Source: Pseudomonas sp. HAR-UPW-AIA-41
GTDB lineage: Bacteria; Pseudomonadota; Gammaproteobacteria; Pseudomonadales; Pseudomonadaceae
NCBI RefSeq assembly: GCF_002304225.1
Contig: NZ_NSLB01000002.1
Location: 186,001 to 250,000, forward strand
Length of the DNA: 64,000 nt
Direction: 5' to 3'
How positions within the stretch are numbered: the stretch's first letter is position 1; each line of letters begins with the position of its first letter. Made by a program: the position numbers and the translations under genes. The notes under the pieces were generated by a model. The model worked only from the letters and a program-made list of their open reading frames with translations, was not told the origin of the DNA and ran no database searches. Of the stretch, positions 9,711-21,900 are shown in pieces.

Positions 9711-10112
9711 ATGTCGCATCGCGACATCGAGCAAAGTCGTTCGCCCGTGATCCGCACGCTGCTGCTGGCGATCGGCTGGCTCAGCGTGATTCTCGGCATC
9801 ATCGGCATCTTCCTGCCGGTGTTGCCGACCACGCCCTTTCTACTTCTGGCCGCCGCCTGCTTTGCCCGCAGCTCGCGGCGCTTCTACCTGTGGCTGGTCG
9901 AGCACCCGCGCCTCGGCCCTTGGGTACGCGATTATCTGGACGGCCACGGCATTCCGCTCAAGGCCAAGATCTATAGCATTGCCCTGATGTGGGCCAGTAT
10001 CAGCCTGTCCTGTTATCTGGTGCCCGTGCTGCCGGCACGCCTGTTCATGCTGTGCAGCGGCACGCTGGTGACGCTGTACATCCTCAAGCAGAAAACCCTG
10101 CCGCTGCGCTGA
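9711..10112 (+). CDS. YbaN/DUF454 family inner-membrane protein
   Basis: The 133-residue protein starts at the ATG 7 bp after the UPF0149 stop; the upstream extension overlaps that gene and is unlikely. DUF454 features are GWLSVILGIIGIFLPVLPTTPFLLLAAACFARSS, covering the first membrane helix and the P-T-T-P-F-L-L-L motif, followed by two more membrane helices (about 88-125). The family is of unknown function and sits in the inner membrane. It lies just before lapG, with a 98-bp gap. Confidence 0.85.
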   Translation: MSHRDIEQSRSPVIRTLLLAIGWLSVILGIIGIFLPVLPTTPFLLLAAACFARSSRRFYLWLVEHPRLGPWVRDYLDGHGIPLKAKIYSIALMWASISLSCYLVPVLPARLFMLCSGTLVTLYILKQKTLPLR

Positions 10113-10210
10113 TCCGGCAACTTCCGACCAGCGGCAGCCAAGCCAGCCCTGCGTGCCAGCTCAACGCCTAGACTGGAGCTGTTCAGCTCTGTCAGGGATG
10201 TCTGCCTGTC

Positions 10211-10888
10211 ATGATCTCGCGCCCACTCATGCTGCGCCCGCTTTCTGCCGCACTCTGCGGCAGCCTGGCACTGTGGCTGAGCGCATGGGCCGAATGGTCG
10301 GCCTGGGACTTCACCCAGATCCTGCTCAAGGCCGAGCAGCGTTACGGCAACCTGGGCAATGCCAAAACCCGCCTGCTGGCCTGGAACGAACTGATGCAGA
10401 CCAGCAGCGGCCTGGGCGAAACGGAAAAGCTGAAGCTGGTAAACAGCTTCTTCAACCGCCAGTTCCGCTTCTCCGACGACAGCCGTAACTGGCGCCAGAC
10501 CGACTACTGGGCCACTCCGGTGGAAGCGCTGATCAAGGGGGCCGGCGACTGCGAGGACTACTCCATCGCCAAGTATTTCACCCTGCGTCGCCTCGGGGTG
10601 CCCAGCGAAAAACTGCGCATCACCTACGTCAAGGCCCTGCAGTACAACCAGGCGCACATGGTCCTGACTTACTACGCCAGCCCCACCGCCACGCCGCTGG
10701 TGCTGGACAACCTGATCGGCGAGATCCGGTCGGCCTCGCTGCGCAAGGACCTGCTGCCGGTCTATGCCTTCAACGCCGAGGGCCTGTACCTGCCCAACGG
10801 CAAAAAAGGCGACAGCAAGAAGCTCTCGCGCTGGCAAGAACTGCTGCAGAAGATGAAGGCCGAAGGCTTTGCCATCGGCGAGGGATAG
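10211..10888 (+). CDS. lapG: LapG periplasmic adhesin-cleaving cysteine protease
   Basis: LapG is a calcium-dependent, transglutaminase-fold cysteine protease that cuts LapA-type adhesins after a di-alanine site and releases them from the cell surface. The 225-residue protein has a signal peptide (1-27), then the expected catalytic triad C114 (in GAGDCEDYSIAKYF), H149 (AHMVL) and D166 (LDNLIG). The 35- and 17-residue spacings match known LapG proteins. Acidic residues next to the cysteine (D113, E115) lie where the calcium site is found in this family. It is followed after 9 bp by lapD, its inhibitor, so they are co-transcribed. The target is the giant adhesin encoded convergently downstream. 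Confidence 0.95.
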   Translation: MISRPLMLRPLSAALCGSLALWLSAWAEWSAWDFTQILLKAEQRYGNLGNAKTRLLAWNELMQTSSGLGETEKLKLVNSFFNRQFRFSDDSRNWRQTDYWATPVEALIKGAGDCEDYSIAKYFTLRRLGVPSEKLRITYVKALQYNQAHMVLTYYASPTATPLVLDNLIGEIRSASLRKDLLPVYAFNAEGLYLPNGKKGDSKKLSRWQELLQKMKAEGFAIGEG

Positions 10889-10897
10889 GAGAAGCCC

Positions 10898-12847
10898 ATG
10901 TCACTACTCAAACAACTGTTCCTGGCCATCTGCCTGTTTCTGGTGGTGGCCTTTACCGGCAGTTTCATCTCCGGCGTGGAGAATTCCCGTGAGCAACTGC
11001 TTGGCCAGCTGCGCTCGCACGCTCAGGACGCCGCCACGGCCCTGGGGCTGTCGATGACCCCGCATGTGGACGACCCGGCGATGATCGAGCTGATGGTCAG
11101 TTCGATATTCGATAGCGGCTACTTTGCAACCATTCGCGTGGTGCGCATCCCAGACAACAAGATCATCGTTGAGCGGCGCACCACAACTACCCCTGAAAAA
11201 GTTCCGGGCTGGTTCATCAAGCTGGTAGATCTTCAACCTCAGGGCGGCGATGCCCTGATCATGCGCGGCTGGGAACAAGCCGCGCGGGTCGAGGTACTCA
11301 GCCATCCTCAGTTCGCTTTGACCAAGCTGTGGGACAGTGCCTTCGGCAGCGGTCTGTGGCTATTGCTATGCGGTGTGGTGAGCGCCGTGCTCGGAGGGTG
11401 GTTATTGCGTCACCAGCTCAAGCCGCTGGACACCATGGTGCAGCAGGCTCAGGCCATTACCCGGCGCGAATTCCTGACCATGCCCAAGGTGCCGCACACC
11501 CCGGAACTCAAGCGCGTGGTGGTGGCGATGAACCAGATGGTCGAGAAACTCAAAGCGCTGTTTGCCGAAGAAGCCGCCCGCAGCGAGAAGCTCCGCGAAG
11601 AAGCCTACCAGGACACCCTGACCGGCCTGGCCAACCGCCGCCTGTTCGATGCCACCCTGAGCAACCTGCTGACGGTCAGCGAGAATCATACAGAAGGCTA
11701 TCTGATGCTGATGCGGGTCAATGACCTCGGCGGCCTCAACCAGCGCCTGGGGGGCCAGCGCACCGATGCGCTGATTCAGGACATTGCCGAGCTATTCAAG
11801 ACCCTGCTGGCGGAACACGGCAAACCCAATTGGCTGGTCGCACGCAGCCGTGGCGGAGAATTCACCTTTCTTGCCCCAGGCCTTTCCAGCGAGGAAGCCG
11901 AGTCAAATGCCAACCGCCTTTGTCAGCAACTGGAGAACCTGCGCGCCACCGGCGCCAGTGATTGCACGCCCGTAATGCACATGGGCATCACGACCTTCCG
12001 TCCCGGCGAAGAAGCAGCGGCCGTCTTTGCCCGTGCCGATCAGGCCCTAGCCCAGGCCCAGAGCCAATCAAGCAAGGCATGGCAGCGCCTGGACAGTTTC
12101 GATGCCCAGCCCACTCAAGGCCTGCATCAATGGCGTGAGTGGGTCGACGACGCCCTCAACAGCAATCAGCTACAGCTGTATTTCCAGCCGGTAGTGCAAT
12201 GCGCAGCCACCGACGTAATGCTTCATCACAAGGTACTGGCACGACTGCTAGATCCCAAGGGTGAAGCCATCGCTGCTGGACGCTTCTTACCATGGATTGA
12301 ACGCCTGGGCTGGATGGCACGCTTTGACCTGGCCATGCTCGAGCAATGCCTCACGCGCCTACAGCAACAGCCGCGACCGCTGGCCATAAGCCTGTCTGCT
12401 GCCACCCTGTTAGAGCCCGGAAGCCGGGCCCGCCTTCTAGGGATGTTACGCGAGCACAACCAGCATGCAGCCCTTCTGACCATCGAGATAGATGAGCACC
12501 AGTTACCTGAAACCAAAGAAATGGAGCGCCTGTGTCTGGCCATTCGCGGCACCGGCTTCCAGGTTGCCCTGCAGCATTTCGGTGGGCGCTTCAGCCTCAT
12601 CGGCAACCTCACCCACCTGGGTCTCGCGTACCTGAAAATCGATGGCAGTTACATCCGAACCATCGATCAGGAGAGCGACAAGCGCCTGTTCATTGAGGCC
12701 ATTTACCGAGCCAGCAACAGCATTGACCTGCCACTGATCGCGGAAATGGTAGAGACCCAGGGTGAGCTGGACGTACTGAAGGAATTGGGCATTCAGGGAG
12801 CCATGGGTCGCCTGATCGGCGCGCCCGAGCCTTGGAATGCAGGCTGA
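10898..12847 (+). CDS. lapD: LapD c-di-GMP receptor controlling LapG
   Basis: LapD is an inside-out signalling protein of the inner membrane. It binds c-di-GMP with a catalytically dead EAL domain and holds LapG through its periplasmic domain. The 649-residue protein has TM1 (7-28), a periplasmic LapD/MoxY N-terminal domain (about 29-150), TM2 (about 150-172), HAMP and signalling helices to about 245, a degenerate GGDEF (RGGEF at 318-322 in place of GGDEF) and a degenerate EAL (KVLAR from 445 in place of EALLR). The loss of both catalytic motifs is as expected for LapD. A periplasmic tryptophan before the second helix (GWFIKL or GWEQA) is a plausible LapG contact. The stop faces the adhesin stop across a shared terminator. 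Confidence 0.95.
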   Translation: MSLLKQLFLAICLFLVVAFTGSFISGVENSREQLLGQLRSHAQDAATALGLSMTPHVDDPAMIELMVSSIFDSGYFATIRVVRIPDNKIIVERRTTTTPEKVPGWFIKLVDLQPQGGDALIMRGWEQAARVEVLSHPQFALTKLWDSAFGSGLWLLLCGVVSAVLGGWLLRHQLKPLDTMVQQAQAITRREFLTMPKVPHTPELKRVVVAMNQMVEKLKALFAEEAARSEKLREEAYQDTLTGLANRRLFDATLSNLLTVSENHTEGYLMLMRVNDLGGLNQRLGGQRTDALIQDIAELFKTLLAEHGKPNWLVARSRGGEFTFLAPGLSSEEAESNANRLCQQLENLRATGASDCTPVMHMGITTFRPGEEAAAVFARADQALAQAQSQSSKAWQRLDSFDAQPTQGLHQWREWVDDALNSNQLQLYFQPVVQCAATDVMLHHKVLARLLDPKGEAIAAGRFLPWIERLGWMARFDLAMLEQCLTRLQQQPRPLAISLSAATLLEPGSRARLLGMLREHNQHAALLTIEIDEHQLPETKEMERLCLAIRGTGFQVALQHFGGRFSLIGNLTHLGLAYLKIDGSYIRTIDQESDKRLFIEAIYRASNSIDLPLIAEMVETQGELDVLKELGIQGAMGRLIGAPEPWNAG

Positions 12848-12870
12848 TCGATCGAGCACATACAGAAATT

Positions 12871-12900
12871 AAAAAGCCCGCCCCGAGAGGGCGGGCTTAA
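12871..12900. terminator. Shared terminator between lapD and the giant adhesin gene
   Basis: AAGCCCGCCC (12874-12883), a 5-nt loop and GGGCGGGCTT (12889-12898) form the stem. On the minus strand the stem is followed by TTTTTAATT, a proper U-tract for the adhesin transcript. On the plus strand the tail is weak, so termination of lapD is likely less efficient. Confidence 0.85.
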
Positions 12901-12916
12901 GATCGCCTGATGTCTA

Positions 12917-15900
12917 TCAGGCAGTTTTCAGTGCATTGTCATCCAACAGGTTGGTGATGATCGTAGCCTCATTGCTGGAGCCGTAGAACGTCGACAGGTT
13001 GATGTTATCCAGCATTACCTGCTGTACCACTGGACCTGCTGCCTCAGCTCGGACATCAATGGTAGTGGTCGTGCCTGCAAAGGCGAAGTCCAGATAGTTC
13101 TGCAGGTCAGTCGGGTTACTTCCAACCCCCGAGAGCAGCTGCGACAGATCCAACTTGTCGGAATTGACGCCACTTGCATCGAGATTGAAGTCGGTGATGT
13201 GATCCAGGCCACCACCGAGCCCACCTTTCTGCCAGACGTAGGTGTCTTTTCCGGAACCACCCGACATGGTGTCGCCACCCACCCCGCCGATCAGGAAGTC
13301 ATCGCCACCCAGGCCAACCAGGGTGTCATTGCCGCCGGCGCCGAACAGCACGTTGGCACTACCGTTACCCGTAAGGGTGTCGCCAAAGTTGGAACCAATC
13401 AGGTTCTCGATTCCGCTGAGGGTATCGAGTCCAGCACCGCCCGTGTTTTGCTGAAGCCCGGTGTTCAGGCTGACGCTCACGCTGGCTCCGATGTCGATGT
13501 AGGTCGCGGCATCGACACCTGTACCGCCTATCAAGGTGTCGTTACCCAGCCCACCAGCCAGGATGTCGTTGCCAGTACCACCGTCCAGGGTATCGTTGCC
13601 GCCCAGGCCGATCAGCACATCGTCGCCATCACCACCGTTGAGGCTATCTGCGGTGCCATCCCGGCCAAGCAGAATCTCATTGCGGAAGGTGCCGGTTAGG
13701 GTGTTTGAGCCTGCGCTGCGAGTCACATCCACAACCGCAGTGTCCAGCACTGAACTGCCATTGATGGAGGCACAGTAGTTGAAGCGACCGCCATCGCTTG
13801 CGCTGCCGTTCTCCTCAGTGAAACTGACTGTGCCGACGCCCAAGCCGGCGAAACCATCCGCTGCCCCCGAAACATTAAACACTGAGAGCAAGCCACTGCT
13901 CGACCCCGTATCGTTGGCCAGCAGCGCCCAGGTCGGAATATTGATGACATCGTCACCTGCCTGCGTGTTCACATTGGTCAAAACCAGATCATCGCGGATG
14001 ACCATCGCGCCCTGACCGGGGGTGATGTTGATATTGAGGTTGGCCGATGCGGCATCGCCGTCATTGTCGATGAGTGTGAAGGCGATGGTCGCCACCACAA
14101 TCGAGTTGATGGCACTCGGCGGTGTGTAGGTATAAGACCCGGTGAGCATGTTCACTGCGATGCTCGAGCCGCCGCCCATGGTCACCGTCAACACGTTGCC
14201 GCTCAGACTGCCATTGTTGGCACCGGGACCAGAGGCAACAAAGGTGTTGGTGAGTTTGTCGTAGCTGTAGGTCTTGCCGGCAATCACCAGGCTGCCCACG
14301 AAACCGCCATCAGCACCAAAGCCGCCACCGCTCGTAAGGTTGCCAGGAATCGGTGAAGCCTGAGCGGTAGCCACCAGGGTTGCCGTGAGGTCATTCAGGT
14401 CATCGACCTCAATGGCATTGGTGTTTCCACCGCCAGCGGTACCGTTGTAGGCAATCGGATTGAGTGCCGAGGCATCAACACCCGTTCCCATACCCAGCGC
14501 ATAGGAGCGGATGTTATTTGCCGTGAGGAAGTTGATCCAAGCCTGCTCCTCCGACACGCCGCCGTTGGAATAGGGTGTCGGCCAGCCTGCGGCCGATCCC
14601 GCCACATTGGATATTCCAGCATCATCGGACGGCGTATTGGGATACCCATCAGAGAGGAAGTAGGCAACGTTCTGTACGTTGCCGGTGGCCAGCTTGCCGG
14701 CATCGTCATAGACGTTGATGGCGTCTATCAGAGCCTCGTCATAGTTGGTACTGCCACCGTCACTGGTGGCGAGAATGGCAGCCTTGGCCTCCGTAACCGT
14801 TACCCACGTGCTCTCGACATTAGCCCCTGAGGAAAAGGTGACAAAGCTGACGCGCACATCTCCAAGTGCGTCGTACTGCTCCAACAGTTCCAGCAGAGCA
14901 TTCTTCGCCACCTGCAAGCGATCCATGCTACCAACGCCCGAGGCATCCCCCATGCTGCCGGAGACATCCAGCACGATCAGCAGGTTGCTGTTCAGACTGA
15001 CCGCCGCCTGGCCGGATTGGGTCTGATTGACTGCACTCGGCGCATCATCGCGGAAGCTGATGGCATTGCCGAGGTTGATGGTGGCAGTGCTCGTATCACC
15101 ATCCTTGTCGGTGATGGTCGCGGTCAGTTGCACCAGGTTGGCAGCCCCAAGGCTGGTTTCCTGATCCGGCCCACTATTGGGCGTATGCACGATTGCACGC
15201 TGCTGATCCAGGGTCACCTGGCCAGAACCATTGACCGTAACCGTAAAGGCAACCTGCCCGCCTGCACCCCCAACCCGGCCCACGATGGTTCCGCTCTCGT
15301 TGTAGAGCAGGATATTGCTGCCCGTGGCCGAGTCATCCAATCCACTGTCTACGCCGGCCGAGCTGACGCCAAGGGCATAGGTGATGCTACCCGCACCATC
15401 AGCTCCGTAGCTGCTGGAGAAGGAGCCGGCGAAACTGGTCGTGGCATTGGTCGCCAGGTTGCTCTCATCCACCTGCAGACTATCGGCGGTCACCGGGCCA
15501 GCGCTGATGCTGGGGCCGTCATCACGGAAGCTGATGGCATTGCCCAGGTTCACCGTGGCTGTGTTGCTATCGCCATCCTTGTCGGTGATGGTGGCGCTTA
15601 GCTGAACCAGGTTGGCCGCCCCCAGGCTCGACTCCTGATCGACGCCGGCGTTGGGGGTGTGAATGATCGCCCGCTGCTGATCCAGCGTGACCTGACCGGA
15701 GCCGTTGACCGTGACAGTGAAGGCAATCTGCCCACCCACACCGCCAACACGGCCCACGATGGTGCCGCTCTCGTTGTAGAGCAGGATATTGCTACCCGTG
15801 ACGGAATCATCCAGACCACTGTCTACACCGGCCGAGCTGACGCCAAGGGCGTAGGTGATGCTACCCGCGCCATCGGCACCATAGCTGCTGGTGAACACGC

Positions 15901-18900
15901 CGGCGAAGTTGGTCGTGGCGTTGACCGTCAGATCGCTTTCGTCCACCTGCAGGCTATCGGCGGTCACCGCACCCGCGGAGATACTCGGACCGTCGTCGCG
16001 GAAGCTGATGGCATTGCCCAGATTGAGCGTGGCCGTGCTGCTGTCGCCGTCCTTGTCGGTGATGGTGGCGCTGAGCTGAACCATATTGGCCGCACCCAGG
16101 CTCGACTCCTGGTCGACGCCGGAGTTGGGAGTGTGGATGATCGCCCTCTGCTGATCCAGGGTGACCTGGCCGGAGCCGTTTACCGTGACCGTGAAGGCAA
16201 TCTGCCCACCTAGACCACCAACCCTGCCGACTATCACTCCAGCCTCGTTGTACAGCAGGATATTGCTGCCGGTGGCGGAGTCATCCAGACCACTGTCCAC
16301 ACCCGCCGCACTGACGCTGAGGCTGTAGGTGGTACTTCCGGCGCCATCTGCACCGTAATTGCCGCTGAACGCACCAGCAAAGTTGGTGCTGGCATCCCCG
16401 AGCAGATTGCTTTCGTCCACCTGCAATGTGTCGATACCGGCCGAGCCTGCACTGATGCTCGGACCATCGTCACGGAAGCTGATGGCCTCGCCCAGATTGA
16501 GCGTGGCTGAAGTACTGTCGCCATCCCTGTCGGTGATAGTCGCAGTCAGCTGGACCAGATTGGCCGCACCCAGGCTGCTTTCCTGATCAACTCCGGTATT
16601 GGGGGTATGGATGATCGCGCGTTGTTGATCAAGCGTGACCAGACCCGAGCCATTCACCGTGACGGTGAAAGCAATCTGCCCACCCGCACCACCAACCCGG
16701 CCGACAATCACACCCGCTTCGTTGTACAGCAGGATGTTACTGCCGGTGGCGGAGTCATCCAGACCGCTGTCCACACCGGCCGAACTGACGCCCAGCGCAT
16801 ATGTGGTGGTGCCCGCACCGTCGGCACCGTAGCTACCCGTGAAGGCACCCGCGAAGCTGGTGCTGGCATTGGTACTGAGGCTGGTTTCATCCACCTGCAA
16901 GCTATCTGCCGTCGCAACACCGACACTGATGCTCGGGCCATCATCGCGGAAGCTGATGGCCTCGCCCAGATTGAGCGTGGCTGAAGTACTGTCACCATCC
17001 TTGTCGGTGATGGTGGCCGTCAACCGAATCAGGTTGGCAGCACCCAGGCTGCTTTCCTGATCGGCTCCGCTATTGGGGGTATGCACGATCGCACGGAGTT
17101 GATCGAGCGAGACGACGCCCGAGCCATTCACCGAAACGGTGAAAGCAATCTGCCCACCCGCGCCGCCAACCCGCCCCACGATTACTCCAGCCTCGTTGTA
17201 CAGCAGGATGTTGCTGCCGGTGGCAGAGTCATCCAGACCACTGTCCACGCCGGGGGCACTAACGCTGAGGTTGTAGGTGGTGGTTCCGCTGCCATCGCCG
17301 CCGTAACCGCCAGTGAAGGCGCCGGCGAAGTTGGTACTGGCATTCACGCTCAGGTTGGTTTCGTCCACCTGCAGCGAATCTGCCGGAGCAGAGCCCGCCG
17401 CAATAGCCGGCACGTCATCCTCGATCTGTACCAGGAAATCACCGGCCAGGGCCACGGGGGTCGCGCCATTACTGGCCTGCAGGATGCTGGCAAAGTTCAT
17501 CACCAGCAGCTCGTTATCGTCGCCATTGCCCAGCGGGTGGTCGACCGGCCGGCTGAGGGTGAAGGTGTAGTCCCCATCCGTCTCCACCGTCAGAGTGAAC
17601 ACGGTTGGGCCTGCGACTCCAGCCTTGGCGGTCAGCGTACCCCCAGACACGCTGTACACGAGAGCCACGCCACCAGAGGTCACTGGAGCAAGACCCGCGG
17701 TATTGGTGGAAAGGCCAAACTGCACACCGGCAGAGGGACCAATCGCCAGATCGCTGAGGTTGCCGGTTGCAACCGTAGTCACCGTGTCGTTATCGGTAAT
17801 ACCGCCGGGCAGCTCATCCTCGTCAACCTTGGCGATGACCGGGCTGATGTCCTCGACATAGACCGTGAGGGTAGCCTCGGAAGGGTCGCCATCCTTATCG
17901 ACGATGACATAGTCGAAGGTCTCGACCTTATCGCCACTGCTGGTGCTGGGTGCACGGTAGGTCCAGGCACCGGTGGCGAAGTTGAAGTCCAGTTCACCGC
18001 CGCCCGCAGTGGGAATGTCGGTCAGCTGATTACCCAGGATATTCGGCCCGCTGCTCGGGTCGATCACCCCGGCGCCATTCCATACGTAGGTGATGCCGTT
18101 GATCTCGATGGACAGAATCCGGCCCGGGCCGTCGGCGCCATAACCGTCGTCGTCACCGCTACCGCCATTGTTGACGCCGTCGCTGCCATGCAGCACGTTG
18201 CCGTTGACCAGACCACCCACCACATCGTCGAGCAGGGTGTCGACCAGATCGTCGAAATCATCCACCCGCAGCGGATCGTTGTTCGGGCCGGCATCCAGGT
18301 CCACATCCTCCAGACGCTGGTCGACGATGCCGTTACCGATGCCGATGGTGGTCACCGTGATGCCGTTGCTGTCGATAAAGTTGTTCCAGGCAGTCGCCGT
18401 GCTGTCGGCCAGCGAATTACCGCCGGTGCCGGTCTGCTGGTTGGGGTTACCGTCGCTGATGAACACCACCTGGTTGTTCCAGCCCGGCAGCGGCGTGAAC
18501 GTATCCATGGTCTCTTCGATGGCATCGGTGAAGTCGGTGCCATTGCCGATGGTGTTGGGCCGCACGCCCCCCGGCTCGGACGGATTGAGGGCGTTGACCT
18601 GGGCAGCGAAGGCGGCCGCACTGTCGAACGGCCCGAACGACAGTGCACTTTCCGAGAACACCACCAGCTGAACCTGCACGGCGCCACCGGCGCTGGCGAA
18701 CAGTTCCTGACCGGCCGTGCGCACGGCGTCCAGCATCAGGTTCAGCTCGCTGGTGCTGATGCTGCCGCTGAAGTCGAGGACGAACACCATGTTGATGTCC
18801 TCGGTCTGCCCCGTGGAGACGTAAGCCACGTCGTCCTGGGCTACCGGTGTGTCGTCGTCGACATTGACGGTCAGCGACCCGGTGGTGGTGTCACCATCCT

Positions 18901-21900
18901 TGTCGGTGACCTGATAGGTCAGGGTGAACGGCTGGTTGTTCTCCAGATCAGCATTGGCATGCTGGATAGGGGCATTCTGGGTGACGGTATAGGCACCGGT
19001 CGCGCTGTTCAGCGTCAAGGTCAGCACCGTCGTGCCACCCTGCTTGACCAGCAACTGCGAGCCATCCGGGCTGGCCTGATAGGTGAAGCCACCCGGCGCA
19101 CCGGACTCCAGCCACTTCAACACACCCGCGCCATCGGCACCGAAGTTGTGCTGCAGCGTGCCGCTCACATTCAGCGCGTCGGCATCATCGCTACCAGCAG
19201 GGCCGCCGGCTATACCGCCTGCCAGGGCATCGTCATCCAGTTGCACAACAGCATTGGCACTGGTGGAGGGACCGTCATCGTCAAAGGCGATCTTGCCACC
19301 CAGATCCAGGGTCTTGTCGGCGGTGGCGAAGTCACCGTCACCATCGGTGATGGTGGCCGTCAGGGTCAGGCCGATCTTGCCGGCGAGCAGCACTTCCTCC
19401 TGGCTGCTGTAGTTACTGGCGGAACCGGGGGCATCGTGGAAGATTTCCTGGAACTGGGTCAGGGTGACCTGGCCAGTGCCCGAGTTCACCGCCAGTGAGA
19501 AGACGGTGTTGCCAGCCGCCACCCCGACAAGGGTTGCCGAGGAGGAGCCAACAATCTCACCACCAATCTTGTACAGGTAGATGGGGCCTGCGGCGCTGTT
19601 CATGCCAGAGGCCAGTGGACCATTGCCGCCAGACAGCAGGTTGAGGCTGTAAGACTGGACAATGTTGCCGGGACCATCAGCACCGTGGCTGGATGAAGAG
19701 ACGACCAGAGCACCGCCGAAGTTGCCGGTATCGGTATCGGAGCTGGCACCTATGGTCTGGGCATCCTGGGTATTCAGGGTCGGCACCGGCGCGGTTCCAA
19801 AGCCCAGCGTGATGCGAGGGCCGTCGTCGTCGAACGCCACCTTGCCACCGAGGTCGAGGGTCTTGTCGGCACTGGCGGTATCGCCGTCACCGTCAGTGAT
19901 CACCACTGTGCCCTTCAGGCCTACGAGGCCGCTGCCCAGCACGGCTTCCTGGTTGCCGTAGTTGCTGCCGACACCCGGGGCGCTATGGTCAATCTCCTCG
20001 AACTGGGTCAGGGTGACCTGGCCGGTCGCCGAGTTCACCGAGAGGGTGAAGATGGTATTGCTCGGATCGACGCCCGCCTCGCTGGCCGAGGTCGAGCCGT
20101 AGATCACTCCTCCGCTCTCGTAGAGATAGACGGTAGCGCCGTCGCTGCTGAGCCCAGAGGAAGTGCCCTCCGCGGCGATCATGGTCAATGCATAGCTGGA
20201 ACTGACACCTCCCGCACCATCGGCACCGTAATTCTGACTGGTGATGGTGAACGCACCGGAGAAAGAGTCGGTATCACTGTCTGAAGCACCGCCAATCGTC
20301 TGCGCATCCTGGGTATTGAGCACCTCCGAATGCTGGCCGAAGCCCAGGCTGATGCTGGGGCCATGGTCATCGAAGGCAACCTTGCCGCCGAGGTCCAGGG
20401 TCACACTGTCGGAGTGGGTATCCTGGTCGTAATCGCGAATGGTTGCCGTGCCCTGCAAGCCAACCAGATTCGCGCCCAGCAGGGCCTCCTGACTGTCGTA
20501 GTTGCCATTGGCACCTGGCAACTCATGGTCGATCTCCTGATACTGGTTCAGGGTGACGACGCCCGAGCCGTTGACCGACAGGGTGAAGATGGTATTGCTG
20601 CCGCTGATGGCTCCCTCGCTACCAGCCGTGGAGCCGATGATGGTGCCACCCGGTGTCTGATAAAGGCGAATGGCGGCACCATCGCTGCTGAGGCCGGCGA
20701 GCGTCCCTTCGGCAACCAGCAGGACCATGGAATAGCTCCAGGTCACCGCGCCGGGACCATCGGCACCGTGGTTGGCGGTGGCCGAGAAGGCACCGCTGAA
20801 GTTGCTGCTGGCCGAATCGAAATTGCTCCCGATCGTTTCGGCATCCTGTGTGTTGAGGGCAACGGGCTGCTGGCCGCTGAGCACCGCATCGACGAGCGGA
20901 ATGTCGTCTTCGACATGGATCAGGAAGTTGCCAGCCAGGGTCAACGGCGCACTGCCGTCGTTGGCCTGCAGGATGCTTGAGAAATCCAGCGTCAGCAGTT
21001 GGTTGTCATTGCTGCCATCGGCAGGATGATCCAGCGCCTTCTCCAGATTGAAGGTGTAGTCGCCGTTATCAATCACCTGCAGGGTGAACACCACGGGGCC
21101 GGCAGGACCAGCGGTCGCGGTAAGGGTATTGCCCAGTACGCTGTAGACCAGCGCCACACCACCGGAAGAAGCCGGAGTGATGCCACTGGTGTCGGTGGAC
21201 AGGGTGAAGTGCAACCCGGCATCGGGGCCGACCACCAGCTCGGCCACGCTGCCGCTGACGGAATCGGTCACCGAGTCCAGATCATCGATGCCATCGGGCA
21301 GATTGTCCTCATCGACAAAACCCTCCACTGGACCGGTATCTTCCACATGGATGGTCAGCGTTGCGGTGGACGGGTCGCCGTCATTGTCGACGATGACGTA
21401 ATCGAAGGTCTCCGTCTTGTCGCCATCGAGATTGGCCGGAGCCTGGTAGCTCCAGGCGCCAGTCTGGAAGTTGAAGCTCAGCTTGCCACCGGCAAGGGTG
21501 AGCACGTTGCTCAGCTGCTCATCGCCATCCAGTACGCCATCCCAGGTGTAGGTAACACCGTCGATCTCAAGGGACAGGATACGGCCGGGACCATCCGCGC
21601 CGTAGGCATCGTCATCGCCACCGCCTACGGCATTGTCGTTGCCCTGCAGGACATTGCCGGTGACCAGACCTCCGGTGACCTGGTCCACCAGGGTGTCGAC
21701 CAGATCATCGAAGTCGTCGACTCGCAGCGGGTCGTTGTTCGGCCCGGCATCCAGATCCACGTCTTCCAGGCGCTGATCGATAATGCCGTTACCGACGCCG
21801 ATAGTGGTCACGGTAATGCCGTTGCTGTCGACGAAGTTGTTCCAGGCAGTCGCCGTGCTGTCGGCCAGCGAATTCCCGCCGGTGCCTGTCTGCTGATTGG

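Noticed and set aside
15011..17380. Regular repeats considered as a CRISPR array
   Set aside because: The period is 474 bp and the repeats are coding and continuous with the adhesin frame. There are no short repeats with unique spacers and no cas genes.
17081..19498. 805-codon open frame on the plus strand, antisense to the adhesin
   Set aside because: It mirrors the repeated GC-rich adhesin codons, shows internal repetition in step with them, and has no ribosome site or domain.
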